The position numbers and the translations under genes are program-made. Shown here piece by piece: positions 1 through 7,436 of a stretch of DNA of 55,879 nt. This stretch comes from Gemmatimonadota bacterium (lineage in GTDB: Bacteria > Gemmatimonadota > Gemmatimonadetes > Gemmatimonadales > GWC2-71-9), in NCBI GenBank assembly GCA_003221895.1, contig QHUJ01000116.1:1-55879 (forward strand). Reading direction: 5' to 3'. A model generated the notes under the pieces. It made no database searches and was not told the DNA's origin. It saw nothing but the letters and a program-made list of their open reading frames with translations. The stretch's first letter is position 1. The number at the start of each line of letters is the position of its first letter.

Positions 1-898
1 TGAGCAGGGCGTAGAGGTGTGTCGCCTCGCGCTCTGACAGACTGTGCTGGTTGATGCCGTCGGTCGCGACCTGGATCCAGAACCCGGCCGTGGTCGGCGT
101 ACCGACGCTCAACGCCCAGTAGGCGGCGATGCCGATCTGTTCGGCAGTGCGGGTCTCGGAGATCTGGCGGATTTCGTCGCGCGCCGTCACGAACGCCGCA
201 GACGCAAACGCCGGCGGTGGCCCCGGCCGGAACTGGCTCGCGGAGGTCAGGAACCAGGGAGTCACCCCCGGCAGCTGCCCTCCCGCGATCGTCGGCGGGG
301 TGGTGTTGCTAGTCCAGAAGCCGGGGCCCGTTGGAATGGTACCGGTAAACGCGCGGCTGAACCCGTCAGTCTGCGCTCGCGCAACGATCTCGGCACCGAC
401 CGCGCGACCGGTCGCCTCACCATGGGCGAATGCCGGGTGCGATCCGCCGGGCCCGGCGTTCGCCTGAGCGTCGACCAAGTCCTCCAGCGCCTGAGCCTGG
501 CTGGGGAACAGATAAGTCAATACGACGACCGACGCGCCAGCGACCGCGCCGCGATCCAGTTCCAGTCGGTTTCGTCCACCGGCCCCAATCCCAATTCCGG
601 AGGCCACGTTTGCGACGTCGATGCCACCCTGGGCGGCTTCCGCCCGCTGCACGGCCAGGTACTGCGCGACGCCCAGGAGGGGATACGCGTGCGTGGCAGT
701 CTGGGGGTTGAAGCCCGCTTGGGAAACGAGACCGGCTGCCTTCTCCTGCCAGGCCGGGCTGGCGAGGCCTTCGGTAAACGGCAGGCCATTGTGCGACGCG
801 GAAAGACCCAACCCCGTGGGGCCGGGTGCTCGGTCGGTGCAGGCGGCCAGCGCCAGCGAGCCGGCAAGAGCAATGGATACTCGCACAACCCTGAACAT
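1..898 (-). CDS. Vanadium haloperoxidase/PAP2-family lipoprotein (3' end outside window)
   Basis: The frame is open from an ATG at 898-896 to the left edge (299 codons), so the C-terminal half is missing. GGAGG lies 7 nt upstream of the ATG. The N-terminus is a lipoprotein signal (SIALAGSLALAAC, lipobox Cys near residue 20). The middle matches vanadium-dependent haloperoxidase/PAP2 phosphatase relatives: an SHPAFAHGEATGRAVG stretch, then PGVTPWFLTSASQFRPGPP, then the RTAEQIGIAAYW segment. In this superfamily the phosphate/vanadate-binding Arg and His residues lie further C-terminal, so catalytic competence cannot be judged. It is probably an envelope-anchored protein outside the cytoplasm. 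It is transcribed divergently from the DUF4442 gene. Confidence 0.75.
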   Translation of the reverse strand, partial: MFRVVRVSIALAGSLALAACTDRAPGPTGLGLSASHNGLPFTEGLASPAWQEKAAGLVSQAGFNPQTATHAYPLLGVAQYLAVQRAEAAQGGIDVANVASGIGIGAGGRNRLELDRGAVAGASVVVLTYLFPSQAQALEDLVDAQANAGPGGSHPAFAHGEATGRAVGAEIVARAQTDGFSRAFTGTIPTGPGFWTSNTTPPTIAGGQLPGVTPWFLTSASQFRPGPPPAFASAAFVTARDEIRQISETRTAEQIGIAAYWALSVGTPTTAGFWIQVATDGINQHSLSEREATHLYALL

Positions 899-1137
899 GT
901 GAACCTCCGATTGTTGAATGCCACTTCAAGCCTGGCGACAGCGGCGACGTCCGCGATTAATGCGACGTTCGCTTCACCTAGGGATTGAACGGAGTTTGTT
1001 CGAGCGATTGCTCGGGGGGGACGACGAGAAGTGGCTAGTGAACCGTTTGCGACATGGTGTCGTTCGGAGGCTCCGCTTGCAACTTCATCGACTCCAATCG
1101 CACTCGGCGTACCATCCCCCACAGCCCTGGAGCGCGC
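899..1137. other. Divergent intergenic region
   Basis: This 239-nt gap lies between two divergent genes and should hold both promoters. It is less GC-rich than the flanks. I see ribosome-binding sites for both genes (GGAGG before the minus-strand ATG, GGAG before the plus-strand ATG at 1138). I see no convincing -35/-10 pair and no RNA gene. Confidence 0.4.
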
Positions 1138-1683
1138 ATGCGAGACATTAGAGCCCGATGGGGCGCGCTGTCCAGCCGCGATTACATTCGATCCGTGGCT
1201 TCCAACTTGTCTGCACCCGGCGAGCGGCTGCGCGCGTCCTGGCGCCGGCTGTCCAAGTTCCCCGGCGGCAAGACGCTGTTCAGTCTCATGGTCGGGTGGA
1301 TGACGCCGTACTCCGGGACGATCGGCGCGCGGGTGGCGGACCTCGAGCCAGGGTTGTGTCGCGTGACGCTCCGCGACCGCCGTCGCGTGCGCAATCATCT
1401 CGCGTCGGTGCACGCGATGGCGCTGGCGAACCTCGCCGAGATGGCGAGTGGACTCGCGGTTCTGGTGGGACTCCCGCCGGGGGTCCAAGGGATCGTTACC
1501 GGTTTCTCGATCTCCTACCTCAAGAAAGCCCGTGGTTTGTTGACGGCCGAGTGCCGCGTGAAGGGACTCGAGGTGACCGCCGAGCAGGAGTACGAGGCGC
1601 CGGTCGTGATCACCGACGTGCTGGGCGATGTCGTCGCCCACGCCACCGCCCGCTGGCGCCTGCGCCCGATCCCCACTCGATGA
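1138..1683 (+). CDS. DUF4442 / PaaI-like hotdog-fold protein
   Basis: This 181-aa protein resembles DUF4442, a single hotdog-fold domain related to PaaI-type acyl-CoA thioesterases. Visible features are the TPYSGTIGARV strand near the domain start, the RNHLASVHAMALANLAEMASG helix region (the 'hot dog' helix), and the YLKKARG strand. The ATG at 1138 is preferred over an in-frame start at 1054 because GGAG sits 6 nt before it and the upstream codons look non-coding. Its stop overlaps the next start (ATGA), so it is translationally coupled to the nitronate monooxygenase. Members often act on acyl-CoA or aromatic-CoA thioesters, but the substrate here is unknown. Confidence 0.7.
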   Translation: MRDIRARWGALSSRDYIRSVASNLSAPGERLRASWRRLSKFPGGKTLFSLMVGWMTPYSGTIGARVADLEPGLCRVTLRDRRRVRNHLASVHAMALANLAEMASGLAVLVGLPPGVQGIVTGFSISYLKKARGLLTAECRVKGLEVTAEQEYEAPVVITDVLGDVVAHATARWRLRPIPTR

Positions 1684-2708
1684 GCCTGCTCGATACGCCG
1701 CTCTCACGGCAGGTCGGCATCGACGTGCCGTTGATCTGCGGCGCGATGTATCCCTGCACCAACCCCGAGCTGGTCGCCGCCGTCTCGGCGGCCGGCGGCA
1801 TCGGCGTCGTCCAACCGCTGTCGATGATCTATGTCTACGGGCACGACCTGCGGGAGGGACTGCGGCTCGTCCGGCGGACGACTGCCAAGCCGATCGGCAT
1901 GAACGTCTTGATCGAACGCAGCTCCAAGCTGTACCTCGAGCGCATGCACCGATACGTCGACGTGGCGCTCGAGGAAGGGGTGCGCTTCTTCGTCACGTCG
2001 CTCGGCAATCCGCGCTGGATGGTGGATCGCGTCGCGCCGCTTGGCGGCATCGTGTATCACGACGTCACAGAGCGAAAGTGGGCCGAGAAGGGATTGGCGG
2101 GCGGGGTGCACGGGCTGATCGCGGTGAACGATCGCGCGGGTGGGCACGCGGGCCCGCGCCGCGCGCAGGCGCTGTACGACGAGCTCGCGGATCTGGGTGT
2201 GCCCATCGTCTGCGCCGGCGGTATCGGTGACGAGGCCGGCTTCGTAGCGGCGTTACGGATGGGCTATGCCGGCGCCCAGCTCGGCACCCGGTTCATCGCG
2301 ACGGTCGAGTGCGGCGCGCACGACGACTACAAGCAGGCGATTGTGCGGGCGAACGAGGACGACATCGTCCTCACCGAGCGCGTGACCGGCGTTCCGCTGG
2401 CGGTGATCCGCACGCCCTACGTCGAGCGGATCGGCACGAAGGCCGGCCCGATCGCGCGCTGGCTGCTCCGCGGTCGCCGGACGAAGCATTGGATGCGCAC
2501 GATTTACGCGCTGCGTTCGGCGTGGCAGCTCAAGCGGGCGTCGCTCGCGGGCGGCGCCGGCGAGAAGACGTCCAAGGACTACTGGCAGGCAGGAAAGAGC
2601 GTCGCCTGGATTCACGCGATCGAGCCGGCCGGAGAGATCGTCCGGCGCTTCGCGGCGGCTGCGAAACGAGAAGGGGCGAGCATCTCGGCCCGCCCCTCAT
2701 TAACTTGA
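1680..2708 (+). CDS. Nitronate monooxygenase family (2-nitropropane dioxygenase-like)
   Basis: This 342-aa FMN-dependent TIM-barrel protein belongs to the nitronate monooxygenase / 2-nitropropane dioxygenase family, which oxidises alkyl nitronates. Diagnostic segments are PLICGAMYPCTNPELVAAVS at the N-terminus, AAGGIGVVQP, the RAGGHAGPR loop (family AGGH motif with the putative catalytic His), VCAGGIGD, and MGYAGAQLGTRF (phosphate binding). The start overlaps the stop of the DUF4442 gene by 4 nt, which fixes it; the frame is open upstream but lacks family similarity. The C-terminal 60 residues are basic and lie outside the core barrel. The true substrate of this branch is uncertain because many family members are not nitronate-specific. 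Confidence 0.85.
   Translation: MSLLDTPLSRQVGIDVPLICGAMYPCTNPELVAAVSAAGGIGVVQPLSMIYVYGHDLREGLRLVRRTTAKPIGMNVLIERSSKLYLERMHRYVDVALEEGVRFFVTSLGNPRWMVDRVAPLGGIVYHDVTERKWAEKGLAGGVHGLIAVNDRAGGHAGPRRAQALYDELADLGVPIVCAGGIGDEAGFVAALRMGYAGAQLGTRFIATVECGAHDDYKQAIVRANEDDIVLTERVTGVPLAVIRTPYVERIGTKAGPIARWLLRGRRTKHWMRTIYALRSAWQLKRASLAGGAGEKTSKDYWQAGKSVAWIHAIEPAGEIVRRFAAAAKREGASISARPSLT
2672..2697 (+). terminator. Hairpin at the 3' end of the nitronate monooxygenase gene
   Basis: AGGGGCG (2672-2678) pairs with CGCCCCT (2691-2697) around a 12-nt loop. The hairpin ends 9 nt before the stop codon of the monooxygenase gene. No U-tract follows, so a role in intrinsic termination before tRNA-Gln is only possible. 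Confidence 0.25.
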
Positions 2709-2723
2709 AATCCCGTAATTTAC

Positions 2724-2794
2724 TGGCCCCTCGTCCAATGGCAGGACAGCGGACTTTGGATCCGTCAATCTAGGTTCGAATCCTAGGGGGCCAA
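2724..2794 (+). tRNA. tRNA-Gln (anticodon UUG)
   Basis: The cloverleaf folds completely. The acceptor stem is TGGCCCC (2724-2730) with GGGGCCA (2787-2793), discriminator A at 2794. The D stem is GTCC/GGAC. The anticodon stem is GCGGA/TCCGT with loop CTTTGGA, giving anticodon TTG at 2756-2758. The T stem is CTAGG/CCTAG with loop TTCGAAT. CCA is not encoded. The weak U1-A72 pair is a known glutaminyl-tRNA synthetase identity element. The gene starts 15 nt after the monooxygenase stop. Its 3' end overlaps, on the other strand, the end of a PD40 gene remnant. Confidence 0.95.
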
Positions 2795-3013
2795 TTCCTC
2801 GTGCGGTTGCCCTCCGCCCAGCGTCCGTGTCGACACCCAGATGTCCGTACCTCCGAACCCACCGGACCGACTTGATGCGAACACCAGTATTCGACCACCC
2901 CCCGAGAGACCGGGTTGCTGCTCGGCGGCCGTCGAGTTGAGTGGCGCTCCCGGGATTGACCGGGGGACTCCCAGGCGATCATCTGTGATTCCGTAGTCAT
3001 ATAGCCTCCGAGG
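2783..3013 (-). pseudogene. Orphan C-terminal blade of a PD40 lipoprotein, in frame after the upstream stop
   Basis: Directly after the TAG of the PD40 lipoprotein gene (3016-3014) the same frame stays open for 76 more codons, ending at a TAG inside tRNA-Gln. The encoded peptide aligns with the last propeller blade of both PD40 proteins in this window. It contains IPGAPLNS (compare LDAPINT and LGAPVNR), GGGRILVFASSRSGGFGGTD (compare DGRTLIFTSIRAGG) and DIWVSTRTLGGGQ (compare DLWISTRRPGDGQ). It is most simply the tail of a lost tandem copy whose 5' part was deleted. The last 7 or so codons, running into the tRNA, probably lie beyond the original stop. UAG readthrough giving an extra blade is a less likely alternative. 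Confidence 0.65.
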
Positions 3014-3976
3014 CTATTGCCCGTCACCCGGCCTGCGGGTGGAGATCCAGAGGTCCTGCAACCCGTAGCCGCCCGCTCGGATCGACGTGAAAATGAGCGT
3101 GCGTCCGTCGCGCGACAGAACCGGCTGCGAGTCGATGTCTGGGGTGTTGATCGGCGCGTCCAGGTGTTCGGGTGCCGACCACGGATCGCTGATGCTCTGG
3201 CGTGTGAGCCGATAGATGTCGAAGCTGCCCAAGCCACCGTCGCGGATCGAGGCAAGGAACAACTCGTGGCCGTCCGTGCTTACGGACACTTTTTGGTCGA
3301 AGCCGGTCGGATCGCTCAGCTCAGGGACAAGGACGGCGGGTCCCAGTGGCACGCCGTCGTGCGAGACGAAGACTTTGTAGATGTCTGTGCTGCCACCGGG
3401 GCTCGGCCGGTTGAAGTACACCGAGGCGTTCGCTTCCCCGGACACCTTCACGTAATAGGAGCCTTGCTCGGCTGCCGCGGTATTCACATCGGGCCCCAGG
3501 TTCACGGGAGGCCCCCAGACGTCGCCCGCGGCGCTGGTGCTGATTCGCTGCGACACGTAGATGTCGGAGCTACCGAAACCGCCGGATTTCGCGCTGTAGA
3601 AAAACAGCAGCTGCCCGTCGTCCGATACCGTGGGCGAGGCCTCGATAGCGTTGGTGTTAATCACCGCGCCCAGATTCACCGGCGCCTCCCACGGACACGC
3701 CAAACACTGTCGCTCGGACATCCAGATGTCGTTGTTGCCGAATCCACCCGGCCGCGTCGAAATGAAGTAGAGTGCGTGCCCGTTGGACGACAACGAGGCG
3801 TTCGCGTCTACAAAACCGGAGTTGACCACGGGACCGAGATTCACCGGCTCGGACCACTCCGCGCCGTCAAAGCGGTCCGCCTGGATGGCGAACGTCACGG
3901 GATCCGACCGCTCTCGGCATGCGACCAGCGACGCTCCGGCGATCAACGCGGCGACACTGCTGCGAAAACGGCTCAT
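3014..3976 (-). CDS. PD40 beta-propeller lipoprotein (copy 1)
   Basis: This 320-aa protein has a lipoprotein signal (VAALIAGASLVAC, Cys at about 20). It is built of repeats of about 50 residues of the PD40/TolB type: W-x-x-P-V-N-L-G-x-x-[IV]-N-[TS], then [SD]-x-[DG]-G-x-x-L-[YF]-F-x-S, then GGFG..DI[WY]. These should form a roughly six-bladed propeller. Such proteins resemble the propeller part of TolB and the PD40 domains of OmpA-like proteins. They are usually envelope-anchored binding proteins without enzyme activity. A paralog lies at 14305-15276 in the same orientation. It is 75 nt downstream of the S8 peptidase gene and may be co-transcribed with it. Ligand unknown. Confidence 0.75.
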   Translation of the reverse strand: MSRFRSSVAALIAGASLVACRERSDPVTFAIQADRFDGAEWSEPVNLGPVVNSGFVDANASLSSNGHALYFISTRPGGFGNNDIWMSERQCLACPWEAPVNLGAVINTNAIEASPTVSDDGQLLFFYSAKSGGFGSSDIYVSQRISTSAAGDVWGPPVNLGPDVNTAAAEQGSYYVKVSGEANASVYFNRPSPGGSTDIYKVFVSHDGVPLGPAVLVPELSDPTGFDQKVSVSTDGHELFLASIRDGGLGSFDIYRLTRQSISDPWSAPEHLDAPINTPDIDSQPVLSRDGRTLIFTSIRAGGYGLQDLWISTRRPGDGQ

Positions 3977-4051
3977 AGGGCCTCCGGCATCATGGTTTCA
4001 CACGTGCACGACTGATAGAGAGCATGCTCCCCCCTTGCACGAGTACTGGTA

Positions 4052-6124
4052 CTACTGCCAGCAGCTGCCGCTGGTGCCGGTCGGAATGGCGCAGCCCTTG
4101 ATGCCGGTGAGGCCCAGCCCATCCCGCGCGATGAGCTGCACGTTGTAGGTCGTGCGCTGACCGAACACCTTGGTGATGATCACTCCGCTCCCGGTTGTCC
4201 CATCCCCGAAATCCCAGGACCACCCGGCCACGCCAGTGGCGTCAGTCGATCCGCTGCCGTTGAAGGTGCAGGAGCGGCCGCCTTTGATCTTCCCACAACT
4301 CCACGTGTAGCGCGCGACAGGGGGATCGTTCAACGTGTTCCCCGTGGCCACGTTCGAATAGGGAGAGACCTCGTCCGCGTTGAACGCGATCACGCGATAG
4401 CGATACGCCGTCGAAACCGACAGGCCGTTGTCGCTGTAGCTCGTGACGTCCGCCCCCACGGATCCGATCCAAGCGAAGTCCGCGCATCCCGCTCCCACGC
4501 AACGCTCGATGTTCGATCCCGTCTCTGTCGGACCGGGATCGGTCCAGGCGAGATTGATCTGCGAGTAGCTCGCGCCCGTCGCGGTCAGGTTGCTCGGGGC
4601 GGCGAGCGCAGCCGGAGTCGCAGTGTTCGAGACGTTGGAATAGTCGGACGTGCCGCCGGAGTTGCCGGCACGCACGCGATAGGAGTACGACGTGCTCGGC
4701 GTCAAGCCCGCATCGCTATAGCTTGCTGCGTTGGCACCGCGAGTGGCGATCTTCACAAAGTCCGTGCACCCCTCGCCGCTGCAGCGTTCGACTTCGAACC
4801 GCGTTTCGTTCGTGGCGTTATCGGTCCAGGACAAGTCGATCCGGAGACCGGTCTCTGCCGCTGTCTGAAGACCGCTCGGCGCGAGGGGAGGGGGAGGGGG
4901 TGGCCCTGCGTTGACAAAGCCGCTGTACAGCAGGTAATCGTGACCAGGATCCGGCGGTGGCGGCTTGTAGCCGTTAGGATCATTCCACGTGATCTTGCCG
5001 AGCGTCGCATTGTCCTTGAGCGCCGCGTCCACCTGCTGTGGCGCCGCTTGTGGGTCGGTCTCGAGATAGAGGGCTGCCGTGCCGACGACGTGGGGGGTCG
5101 CCATCGACGTGCCGCTCAATACCGCGATCGAATTGTCGTCATAGATCCAGGCGGAGGTCACGTCCACGCCGGGCGCCCACATGTCCACACACGTGCCGCG
5201 GTTGGAGAAATCCGCCTCGACATCGTTGACATCGGTTGCCCCCACGGTGGTCGCGTCCGGCGTGCTCGCCGGCGAGTAATAGCAGGCATCGTCGGAATAG
5301 TTCGCGGCCGCGACGCCGTAAAAGACACCGGCGTTGATCGAATTGGCCACGGCGGTGTTGAGCGCGTCGGAGTAGCCCCCGGCCAACGACATGTTGGCGA
5401 CGGCCGGACTCAGGTGATGGGTGGTCACCCAGTCCACGCCCGCGATCACGCCCTCATACGTGCCAGAGCCGTCGCAATCGAGCACTCGCACGGAATACAG
5501 CAAGACCGATTTCGCGACGCCGTACGTCGTACCGCCAATCGTCCCGGCGACGTGCGTGCCGTGGCCGTAGCAATCACTGCCATCGCCACCGATTTCGTCT
5601 TCGCCCAGCGATGCGCGCCCACCGAATTCAGTATGGGAATAGAGAATTCCGGTGTCGAGGATGTAAACGTGAACACCCGCGCCGGTCGCGTTGTACACGT
5701 ACGAGCCGCTGAGCGGCAGGTCACGCTGATCGATGCGGTCGAGCCCCCATGTCGCGTTCGGCTCTTCGTCGATCGCGTGCGCGACTTGATCCTGTTCGAT
5801 GTACGCCACCTGTGGGTTGCGGCGTAGGGCATCTGCCGCGTTCGCCGAGACGCCGCCGAGGCTGAAGCCGTGCAGTGCCGCGGTGTACACGCGACGCAGC
5901 GCGACGCCGTGTTGGGCTGCCAAGCGGCGCGCCACGCCGGGGACACCGGAGACGCCGGGTCGTAGCACGATGATGTAGCGGCCGGGGACGAGCTCTGTTC
6001 GACCGGCCGCGCGTGATGCAGAGAGCATCGAAGGCCGAGGGCCGACGGGGTCACGGGTGCGGTCGCACCCCACGACGAGCGCGAGGAAAGCAAGCACAAA
6101 GGCAAAACGGGACGTGACGGTCAT
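4052..6124 (-). CDS. Secreted subtilisin-like S8 peptidase with I9 propeptide, two FN3 and a PKD-like domain
   Basis: This 690-aa extracellular serine protease begins with a lipoprotein-type signal (FAFVLAFLALVVGC, Cys20). The order is: I9 inhibitor/propeptide, about 45-117; S8 catalytic domain, about 125-400; a proline-rich linker; two fibronectin type III domains, about 430-600; and a C-terminal PKD-like domain with WSWDFGDGTT. The catalytic residues are all present: Asp157 in YILDTG, His188 in GHGTHVAG, the oxyanion Asn275 and Ser340 in SGTSMATPH. The ATG at 6124 is chosen because the signal peptide starts there; the frame is open 31 codons further up. It lies 89 nt downstream of a sigma/anti-sigma pair, which may control it. 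Paired cysteines (ERCSGEGCTDF, ERCVGAGCADF) in both FN3 units suggest disulfides. Confidence 0.88.
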   Translation of the reverse strand: MTVTSRFAFVLAFLALVVGCDRTRDPVGPRPSMLSASRAAGRTELVPGRYIIVLRPGVSGVPGVARRLAAQHGVALRRVYTAALHGFSLGGVSANAADALRRNPQVAYIEQDQVAHAIDEEPNATWGLDRIDQRDLPLSGSYVYNATGAGVHVYILDTGILYSHTEFGGRASLGEDEIGGDGSDCYGHGTHVAGTIGGTTYGVAKSVLLYSVRVLDCDGSGTYEGVIAGVDWVTTHHLSPAVANMSLAGGYSDALNTAVANSINAGVFYGVAAANYSDDACYYSPASTPDATTVGATDVNDVEADFSNRGTCVDMWAPGVDVTSAWIYDDNSIAVLSGTSMATPHVVGTAALYLETDPQAAPQQVDAALKDNATLGKITWNDPNGYKPPPPDPGHDYLLYSGFVNAGPPPPPPLAPSGLQTAAETGLRIDLSWTDNATNETRFEVERCSGEGCTDFVKIATRGANAASYSDAGLTPSTSYSYRVRAGNSGGTSDYSNVSNTATPAALAAPSNLTATGASYSQINLAWTDPGPTETGSNIERCVGAGCADFAWIGSVGADVTSYSDNGLSVSTAYRYRVIAFNADEVSPYSNVATGNTLNDPPVARYTWSCGKIKGGRSCTFNGSGSTDATGVAGWSWDFGDGTTGSGVIITKVFGQRTTYNVQLIARDGLGLTGIKGCAIPTGTSGSCWQ

Positions 6125-6213
6125 GGAAGCCTCCAAGCCGCGGTCTGATGATTCACTTCTCGCGTCATATGACGGATCGCCGCACGTGGATTGCTCGCGC
6201 TCAAAGAACTCAG

Positions 6214-6498
6214 TCAACTCCGACGTCCCCCTCTCCCTCGGCGCCGGCGTCCCTCGACGATCTCGATTTCATGGGTGATGGGCCCATCAGCGAGCGCTTC
6301 GGCTACCGACGCGATCGCGCGGCGACACAGCGCACACGTTGCGACGTGCGGGAGCGCCCGACTCCGCGCTGCGGCATCGAGTGTGCCATCGGCCAGCGCT
6401 GCCACGGTGTGTTCATCCAGGCAGTCCGGCTTCGCGATGGCAGTCTCGCCCGTATGGAAATAACCGCGCAGGCGATGGAGACGGGCTGGGTCGCTCAC
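6214..6498 (-). CDS. Small zinc-binding anti-sigma factor (putative)
   Basis: This 94-aa protein has a conserved core of LDEHTVAALADGTLD, a helix, and HVATCALC. This is the H-x3-C-x2-C signature of zinc-binding anti-sigma domains (zf-HC2/ZAS type). The GTG start is fixed by an in-frame TGA two codons upstream and a GGTGAG ribosome-binding site. It begins 40 nt after the adjacent sigma-factor stop, the usual sigma/anti-sigma arrangement. There is no transmembrane segment: after the zinc motif the protein ends in a very basic arginine/glycine tail. So it would be cytosolic, perhaps sensing redox or zinc as ChrR/RsrA-type proteins do. The function is inferred from motif and context. Confidence 0.65.
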   Translation of the reverse strand: MSDPARLHRLRGYFHTGETAIAKPDCLDEHTVAALADGTLDAAARSRALPHVATCALCRRAIASVAEALADGPITHEIEIVEGRRRRGRGGRRS

Positions 6499-6538
6499 AT
6501 CTCACCGCACATGCGACGGCCAGCGATGGCCAAACTGC

Positions 6539-7306
6539 TCATAAGTTCACCTGCAAACCCGCGCGCTCGAGGCGCGTCCGCATAGCGGCGAGCGCGCGAT
6601 AGACGTGGTTGTAAACCGCCTTGGCATTTGGCCAACCGACCACCTTCGCCACTGCGTCGGCCGGCATTTCTTCCACGACGTACAGCTCGACGGCCACGCA
6701 TTCCTCGGGAGTGAGGCAGCTCAGCGCGTCCTCCAGCTCGGCGCGTCGCTCTCGCGCGCTGGCCTGCTGGTCCTCGATCTCCTCCAACGGCGGCGCGGGC
6801 CCGCCGAGCTCGTGCAAGATCCGTCCCCGCCGACCGGCAGCCACCGCGCGATACGTCGCACTGACTTCGGCGAGGAACTTGCCGAAAGTGAGGTCGAATC
6901 CATCGGAGTTCTTTAGGAGCTCGTAGGACTCGACGTGACTTCTCTTACTAATGAAGAGGAATTCGAAGATGCGGCGCCGCAGCGGCGGCAGCTCGCCGGC
7001 GACCGTCGAGAGGCGTCGGCGACCGTCACGATGGCGAAACCAGTCGACGGTGAGATGGCGAACCACGGTGACGAGCCAGGTGGAGAAGCGCGCGGTGTGG
7101 GACTGCCGCTCGAAGTAGCTACGCAGGCGCTTGAGATCCGCTTCGCGCAGCGACTCACACACCTGCGCGAACACATCCATTACGTCGTCATAGTCCTGGG
7201 CGTAGTGGCGGATGGCCGCGAAAATGACGCGGCGATATCGGTCGAGAAACAGGTCCCACGCGGCGTCAGTCCTGCCGCGCCGGAGCTCGGCCACCCACGG
7301 ATCCAA
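6539..7306 (-). CDS. ECF-type RNA polymerase sigma-70 family factor
   Basis: This protein of about 255 aa has region 2 in its N-terminal third (YRRVIFAAIRHYAQDYDDVMDVFAQV, then FSTWLVTVVRHLTVDWFRHR). Its C-terminal region 4 helix-turn-helix contains LTPEECVAVELYVVEEMPAD, WPNAKAVYNHVYRAL and AMRTRL. The segment between regions 2 and 4 is unusually long, about 90 residues, basic and without cysteines. I place the start at a TTG (7306-7304) with AAGGAAGG 7 nt upstream and a promoter just before that. A GTG at 7411 is in frame but its codons look non-coding. It is followed by a zinc anti-sigma factor and an S8 peptidase, the likely cognate regulator and a possible target. Confidence 0.8.
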   Translation of the reverse strand: MDPWVAELRRGRTDAAWDLFLDRYRRVIFAAIRHYAQDYDDVMDVFAQVCESLREADLKRLRSYFERQSHTARFSTWLVTVVRHLTVDWFRHRDGRRRLSTVAGELPPLRRRIFEFLFISKRSHVESYELLKNSDGFDLTFGKFLAEVSATYRAVAAGRRGRILHELGGPAPPLEEIEDQQASARERRAELEDALSCLTPEECVAVELYVVEEMPADAVAKVVGWPNAKAVYNHVYRALAAMRTRLERAGLQVNL

Positions 7307-7333
7307 GGCCGGCCCTTCCTTAGAGTCAGGCCG

Positions 7334-7362
7334 GATATAGCCCTGGACGTTGCTTAATGCAA
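7334..7362 (-). promoter_or_regulatory. Predicted sigma70-like promoter of the sigma/anti-sigma genes
   Basis: On the minus strand TTGCAT (7362-7357) and TATATC (7339-7334) are separated by 17 nt. Transcription would begin near 7327, about 20 nt before the TTG start at 7306, with AAGGAAGG in between. The agreement of promoter, ribosome-binding site and start codon supports the shorter sigma-factor start. Consensus match is moderate. Confidence 0.4.
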
Positions 7363-7436
7363 CCGTTGGAACCGACGCTGCGGTGGCATGCCTCCGTTGG
7401 ACGGATGTCACGCTACCACTTGCTCAGTCGGTGCGG

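Noticed and set aside
1158-1679. N-terminal extension of the nitronate monooxygenase back to 1158.
   Set aside because: The upstream codons overlap the DUF4442 gene in another frame and lack similarity. The ATGA overlap gives a natural start.
2724-3016. tRNA-Gln as the attachment site of an integrated element.
   Set aside because: No integrase, no direct repeat of the tRNA 3' end downstream, and the neighbours are ordinary chromosomal genes.
2770-3255. A 161-codon minus-strand frame over the 3' end of the PD40 gene.
   Set aside because: It is the +1 shadow of the PD40 frame. The real similarity in this area is in the frame of the PD40 gene itself.
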